Program-made: the position numbers and the translations under genes
The notes under the pieces: generated by a model
Told to the model about the DNA's origin: nothing
The model's input: the letters and a program-made list of their open reading frames with translations, nothing else
Databases searched by the model: none
Source of the DNA: JBOGZI01 sp050697275
GTDB taxonomy: Bacteria; Actinomycetota; Thermoleophilia; Solirubrobacterales; 70-9
Length of the DNA: 9,056 nt
Direction of reading: 5' to 3'
Assembly: GCA_050697275.1 (NCBI GenBank)
Contig: JBOGZI010000117.1
Location: forward strand, 1-9,056
Part shown: positions 6,492-9,056 of the stretch, one piece after another
Position numbering within the stretch: the first letter of the stretch is position 1
How the letters are laid out: every line of letters starts with the position of its first letter

Positions 6492-6497
6492 TAACCT
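6492..6497 (+). promoter_or_regulatory. -10 box of the second WbpB-like oxidoreductase (leaderless)
   Basis: TAACCT fits TANNNT and ends 7 nt before GTG at 6505, so transcription would begin at or within one base of the start codon. There is no Shine-Dalgarno sequence. The short gap to the divergent minus-strand glycosyltransferase holds both promoters. Confidence 0.5.
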
Positions 6498-6504
6498 CTC
6501 GCCG

Positions 6505-7536
6505 GTGAGTATCGAGGTCGGCGTCGTCGGGCTCGGCTACTGGGGCCCTAACGTCGCCAGGAATCTCAACGCGATCGAGGGAAGCCGCCTCGCCTGGTGC
6601 TGCGAGAGCGATCCGGCGCGCAGGGAGCGCTGGTCGACCGTCTTCCCCACCGCCCGATTCACCGATCGGCTCGACGAGATGCTCGCCGACGAGGCGCTCG
6701 ACGCGGTCGCGATCACCGCCCCGGTCAGCGACCACGCCCGCTTCGCGGCGCGGGTGCTCGATGCGGGCAAGCACTGCTTCGTGGAGAAGCCGCTCGCCCA
6801 CTCGATGAGCGAGGCCGCCGATCTGGTCCGCAAGGCCGATGAGCGCGGGCTCGTGCTGATGGTGGGCCACCTGCTCGAGTACCACCCCGCGGTGGAGGCG
6901 CTGGAGGCCGAGCTGCGCTCGGGAGAGCTGGGCGACCTCGTCTACATCTACTCGAACCGGCTCAACCTCGGCAAGCTCCGCGAGGACGAGAACGCGCTCT
7001 GGGACCTCGGCACCCACGATCTCTCCGTGATCCTGCGGCTTGCCGGGATGCCCGACCAGGCCTCGGCGCATGGCCACCGCGAGGTGAGGGAGGGAGTCGA
7101 GGACGTCGTCTTCGCTCACCTCAAGTTCGCCTCGGGGCCCACTGCCCACATGCACGTCTCCTGGCTCGATCCGCACAAGGAGCGCCGCATCACGGTCGTC
7201 GGCTCGCGCCGGATGGCTGTCTTCGACGACATGACACTCGAGGGCAAGCTGACGATCTACGACAAGGGATTCGACCCTGACGAGGCGTCGGTCGGCGACT
7301 ACGTCGCCCGCAGCGGCGCGATCACCAGTCCGCCGATCTCCGAGAAGGAGCCCCTCCGTATCGAGTGCGAGCACTGGGTCGAGTGCATCGCCGAGGGGCG
7401 CACACCTCGCAGCGACGGGCACTCGGGGCTCCGCGTGGTGCGCGTCCTGGAGGCGCTTCAGGCCTCCCTCGCAAGCGGCGGGGAGGGCCGCCCCGTGCCC
7501 GCCGATCCCCTCGCGGTCGAGGGTGCCGTCGGCTGA
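6505..7536 (+). CDS. Gfo/Idh/MocA oxidoreductase, WbpB-like (copy 2)
   Basis: This 343-residue paralogue of the gene at 2608 has the same architecture. The Rossmann motif is VGVVGLGYWGPNVARNL, the EKP motif is FVEKPLAHS (Lys95), and the active-site segment ENALWDLGTHDLSVI carries His171. The C-terminal domain includes SWLDPHKERRITVVGS and ends with RVLEALQASL. It is expected to oxidise a ring carbon of a nucleotide sugar with NAD(P). Two close copies in one locus may act on different sugars, act in opposite directions, or be redundant. Differences cluster in the central region (YAQRLNLGRLRL against YSNRLNLGKLRE) and in the loop near residues 258-275, where this copy is a few residues shorter. 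GTG at 6505 is the natural start: it sits one strand before the Rossmann glycines and 7 nt after a -10 box. The epimerase follows after 22 nt in the same direction. Confidence 0.9.
   Translation: MSIEVGVVGLGYWGPNVARNLNAIEGSRLAWCCESDPARRERWSTVFPTARFTDRLDEMLADEALDAVAITAPVSDHARFAARVLDAGKHCFVEKPLAHSMSEAADLVRKADERGLVLMVGHLLEYHPAVEALEAELRSGELGDLVYIYSNRLNLGKLREDENALWDLGTHDLSVILRLAGMPDQASAHGHREVREGVEDVVFAHLKFASGPTAHMHVSWLDPHKERRITVVGSRRMAVFDDMTLEGKLTIYDKGFDPDEASVGDYVARSGAITSPPISEKEPLRIECEHWVECIAEGRTPRSDGHSGLRVVRVLEALQASLASGGEGRPVPADPLAVEGAVG
7441..7469 (+). repeat. 29-bp exact repeat, copy B (3' end of oxidoreductase 2)
   Basis: Identical to 3559-3587 in the first oxidoreductase gene and in the same reading frame. 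See copy A for interpretation. Confidence 0.75.
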
Positions 7537-7544
7537 TCGCCGGG

Positions 7545-7550
7545 TACGCT
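7545..7550 (+). promoter_or_regulatory. -10 box of the SDR epimerase (leaderless)
   Basis: TACGCT fits TANNNT, lies in the 22-nt gap after the oxidoreductase stop, and ends 8 nt before GTG at 7559. The predicted leader is about 2 nt. It supports GTG 7559 as the start and suggests an internal promoter within an otherwise operon-like pair. Confidence 0.45.
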
Positions 7551-7558
7551 CCACGATC

Positions 7559-8551
7559 GTGAAGGCACTGATCACAGGCGGTGCCGGCTTCATCGGCTCG
7601 CATCTGACCGACTCGTTGCTCGCCCGCGGCTGGACCGTAACCGGCGTGGACGACCTCAGCAAGGGAAGAATCTCGAACGTCGAGCACAATCTCGAGCGCG
7701 ACGACTACGAGTTCGTCGAGATGGACTGCCGCGACCACGAGCGTCTCTCGGAGATGGGCCGCGGGGTCGACGTGATCGTCCACCTCGCCGCGACCAAGAT
7801 CCCGCGTGACGGGGGCCGGCTGGGCAACGTCACCACGAACCTCGAGGGGGGCCGCTCGGCGCTGGAGGCCGCGCGGCGGAACGACGCCCGCTACGTGCTC
7901 GCCTCGACCTCCGACGTGTACGGCAACCGGCCGGACTTCCCGTTCACCGAGGACGGCATCACGGTCTCCGGACCGAGCACCGTCGCGCGCTGGGTCTACG
8001 GGATCGGGAAGCTCGCCGACGAGCATATGGCCTTCGGCTACCAGGAGGAGTACGGGGTGCCCGTGACGATCCTTCGCTTCTTCGGCAGCTACGGGGAGCG
8101 CCAGTACCTCAACTGGTGGGGCGGCCCCCAGGGGGTCTTCCTCGAGGCGATCTCCAAGGGCGAGCCGATGACGGTCCACGGCGATGGCTCACAGATCCGC
8201 TGCTTCACCCACATCGACGACATGACCGAGGCGACTGCGCGCGCCGTCGAGCGACCCGAGGTCGCAGGTGAGGTGATCAACATCGGCAACGACGAGGAGG
8301 TGACCATCATGGGCCTCGCCGCGCTGATGCACGAGCTCTCGGACATCGGCGGAGAGCCCCGGATCGAGCTGGTGCCCTACGAGAAGGTGGGAGCCGGCGG
8401 CTACCAGGACGTGCTGAAGCGGATCCCCGACCTGACCAAGCAGCGGGAGCTGCTCGGCTTCGAGCCGCGGATCAGCCTCCGGGAGGGAACCAGGCGCCTA
8501 TGGAAGTGGTACCGCGAGCGCTCCGAGCGCGACGAGGCCGTCCGCGCCTAG
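7559..8551 (+). CDS. NAD-dependent nucleotide-sugar epimerase/dehydratase (extended SDR)
   Basis: This 330-residue extended short-chain dehydrogenase/reductase starts VKALITGGAGFIGSHL, with the GGxGxxG NAD-binding motif, and continues GVDDLSKG. The catalytic triad can be read as Thr117 (STSDVYG), Tyr147 and Lys151 (YGIGK). LRFFGSYG, then CFTHIDDMTEA and INIGNDEEVTI follow, the usual substrate-domain motifs of GalE and related UDP-sugar 4-epimerases and dehydratases. It probably changes C4 stereochemistry or oxidation state of an NDP-sugar in the cytoplasm. Which of epimerase, 4,6-dehydratase or decarboxylase it is cannot be decided by eye. The stretch YLNWWGGPQGVF is unusual to me and may bear on substrate choice. 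GTG at 7559 is preferred over an upstream GTG at 7523, which overlaps the oxidoreductase gene and adds 12 residues before the Rossmann strand. It converges with the next gene across 6 bp. Confidence 0.9.
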   Translation: MKALITGGAGFIGSHLTDSLLARGWTVTGVDDLSKGRISNVEHNLERDDYEFVEMDCRDHERLSEMGRGVDVIVHLAATKIPRDGGRLGNVTTNLEGGRSALEAARRNDARYVLASTSDVYGNRPDFPFTEDGITVSGPSTVARWVYGIGKLADEHMAFGYQEEYGVPVTILRFFGSYGERQYLNWWGGPQGVFLEAISKGEPMTVHGDGSQIRCFTHIDDMTEATARAVERPEVAGEVINIGNDEEVTIMGLAALMHELSDIGGEPRIELVPYEKVGAGGYQDVLKRIPDLTKQRELLGFEPRISLREGTRRLWKWYRERSERDEAVRA

Positions 8552-8555
8552 CCCC

Positions 8556-8570
8556 GGTCACTCCCTGACC
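8556..8570. terminator. Small perfect hairpin at the convergent stop codons
   Basis: GGTCA at 8556-8560 and TGACC at 8566-8570 form a 5-bp stem with a 5-nt loop. It overlaps the stop codon of the minus-strand gene and lies 5 bp past the plus-strand stop. It is short and lacks a T-run, so a terminator role is tentative. Confidence 0.25.
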
Positions 8571-9056
8571 TTGAGCTCCTCGGCCTTGAGGTGGGTGTAG
8601 GTCTCCCCCACGCCGTTCTCCCGGTACCACTCGACCGTCTTCGGGATGCCCTCCTCCATCGGGGTCGTCGGTCTCCAGCCGAGGTCCTCGATCGTCCGGG
8701 TTGGATCGAGCAGCAGGGTCGGCGCGTCGTCCTCCGGCCGCGGGCGGACTTCGACCTCGTAATCGAGCTCGACCCCCATCGCCTCGACGATCAGGTCGAA
8801 CATGTCCTTGACGGGACGATCGGAGCCCGAGCCGACGTTGTAGGGACCGCTGCCGGTGCCCTTGATCCCGATCATCAGCAGGTCGATCAGATCGTCGACG
8901 TAGGTCTGGTCGCGGCGCGCGTCCACCACGAAGCACGGCTTGCCCTCGCTGAGCCGCTTGTAGAAGGTCGCCATCGGGCCGGCCATCACGCGCGGGCCGT
9001 AGATGTTGGCGAGGCGGAAGCTGACGTAGTCGAGCCCGGAGAGGGCGATGTACTGC
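8558..9056 (-). CDS. NAD-dependent epimerase/dehydratase, C-terminal part (N-terminus beyond window edge)
   Basis: The frame is open from the right edge to TGA at 8560-8558 and gives 165 residues; base 9056 is the last base of a split codon. The visible part starts QYIALSGLDYVSFRLANIYGPR, the segment that follows the YxxxK motif in extended SDR enzymes, so NAD-binding and catalytic residues lie outside. It continues MATFYKRLSEGKPCFVV, then RRDQTYVDDL, PYNVGSGSDRPVKDMFDLI and LDPTRTIEDLGWRP, typical of UDP-glucose/GlcNAc 4-epimerases and dTDP-glucose dehydratase relatives. The GTG at 8989 is internal and not the start, since homologous residues extend upstream. It differs clearly from the SDR at 7559, so this is not a simple duplication. 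It probably contributes another nucleotide-sugar conversion to the same locus. Confidence 0.88.
   Translation of the reverse strand, partial: QYIALSGLDYVSFRLANIYGPRVMAGPMATFYKRLSEGKPCFVVDARRDQTYVDDLIDLLMIGIKGTGSGPYNVGSGSDRPVKDMFDLIVEAMGVELDYEVEVRPRPEDDAPTLLLDPTRTIEDLGWRPTTPMEEGIPKTVEWYRENGVGETYTHLKAEELKVRE

Noticed and set aside
6484..7689. Minus-strand open frame of 401 codons opposite oxidoreductase 2
   Set aside because: It covers the promoter region, the oxidoreductase and the start of the epimerase. Its translation is an antisense shadow without motifs.
8587..8593. Direct repeat CCTTGAG at 8569-8575 and 8587-8593
   Set aside because: It falls in coding sequence for a repeated Leu-Lys-rich C-terminus and is too short to mean more than local protein composition.
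1..9056. tRNA, rRNA, CRISPR array, insertion sequence or riboswitch
   Set aside because: No repeat-spacer pattern, transposase motif or RNA gene was seen. All gaps between genes are short and the genes account for nearly all bases.

Overview
The window is GC-rich bacterial DNA with strong G/C bias at third codon positions. There is no sign of a plasmid, phage or IS element. Protein style, frequent GTG starts, TANNNT -10 boxes placed almost on top of start codons, and the lack of Shine-Dalgarno sequences suggest an actinobacterium, possibly a deep-branching class such as Thermoleophilia. The phylum is an inference from style, not from a marker gene.

The whole window is a nucleotide-sugar and glycosyltransferase locus for a surface polysaccharide or glycoconjugate. 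From left to right it holds: (1) a minus-strand CgeB-like glycosyltransferase, C-terminus off the window (1-1224); (2) a plus-strand UDP-sugar 6-dehydrogenase of the WbpA/TviB type (1280-2575); (3) a plus-strand Gfo/Idh/MocA oxidoreductase resembling WbpB (2608-3645); (4) a minus-strand pair, a second CgeB-like glycosyltransferase (3710-5098) preceded by a GT-B (GT4-like) glycosyltransferase (5123-6397); (5) a plus-strand second WbpB-like oxidoreductase (6505-7536) followed by an extended SDR epimerase/dehydratase (7559-8551); (6) a minus-strand C-terminal part of another extended SDR entering from the right edge (8558-9056). No gap exceeds about 110 bases, so there are no long gene-free stretches.

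A working model, by family analogy: the dehydrogenase makes a UDP-hexuronic acid (probably from an N-acetyl sugar), one or both WbpB-like enzymes oxidise its C3, and the SDRs epimerise or dehydrate nucleotide sugars. The three glycosyltransferases would add sugars to a growing glycan. The aminotransferase and acetyltransferase that would complete a diacetamido-uronic acid route are not in this window.

The most notable points are not new enzyme families. They are: a nearly symmetric 61-bp divergent promoter with a dyad covering both -10 boxes (1222-1282); probable leaderless or near-leaderless promoters in front of almost every gene, even inside apparent operons; a short palindromic, oddly coded in-frame insertion in the dehydrogenase (about 1463-1507); a glycosyltransferase whose conserved N-terminus lies upstream of any ATG/GTG start; and an apparent duplication of a CgeB-like GT plus WbpB-like oxidoreductase pair. 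I did not find a convincing wholly new biological system.
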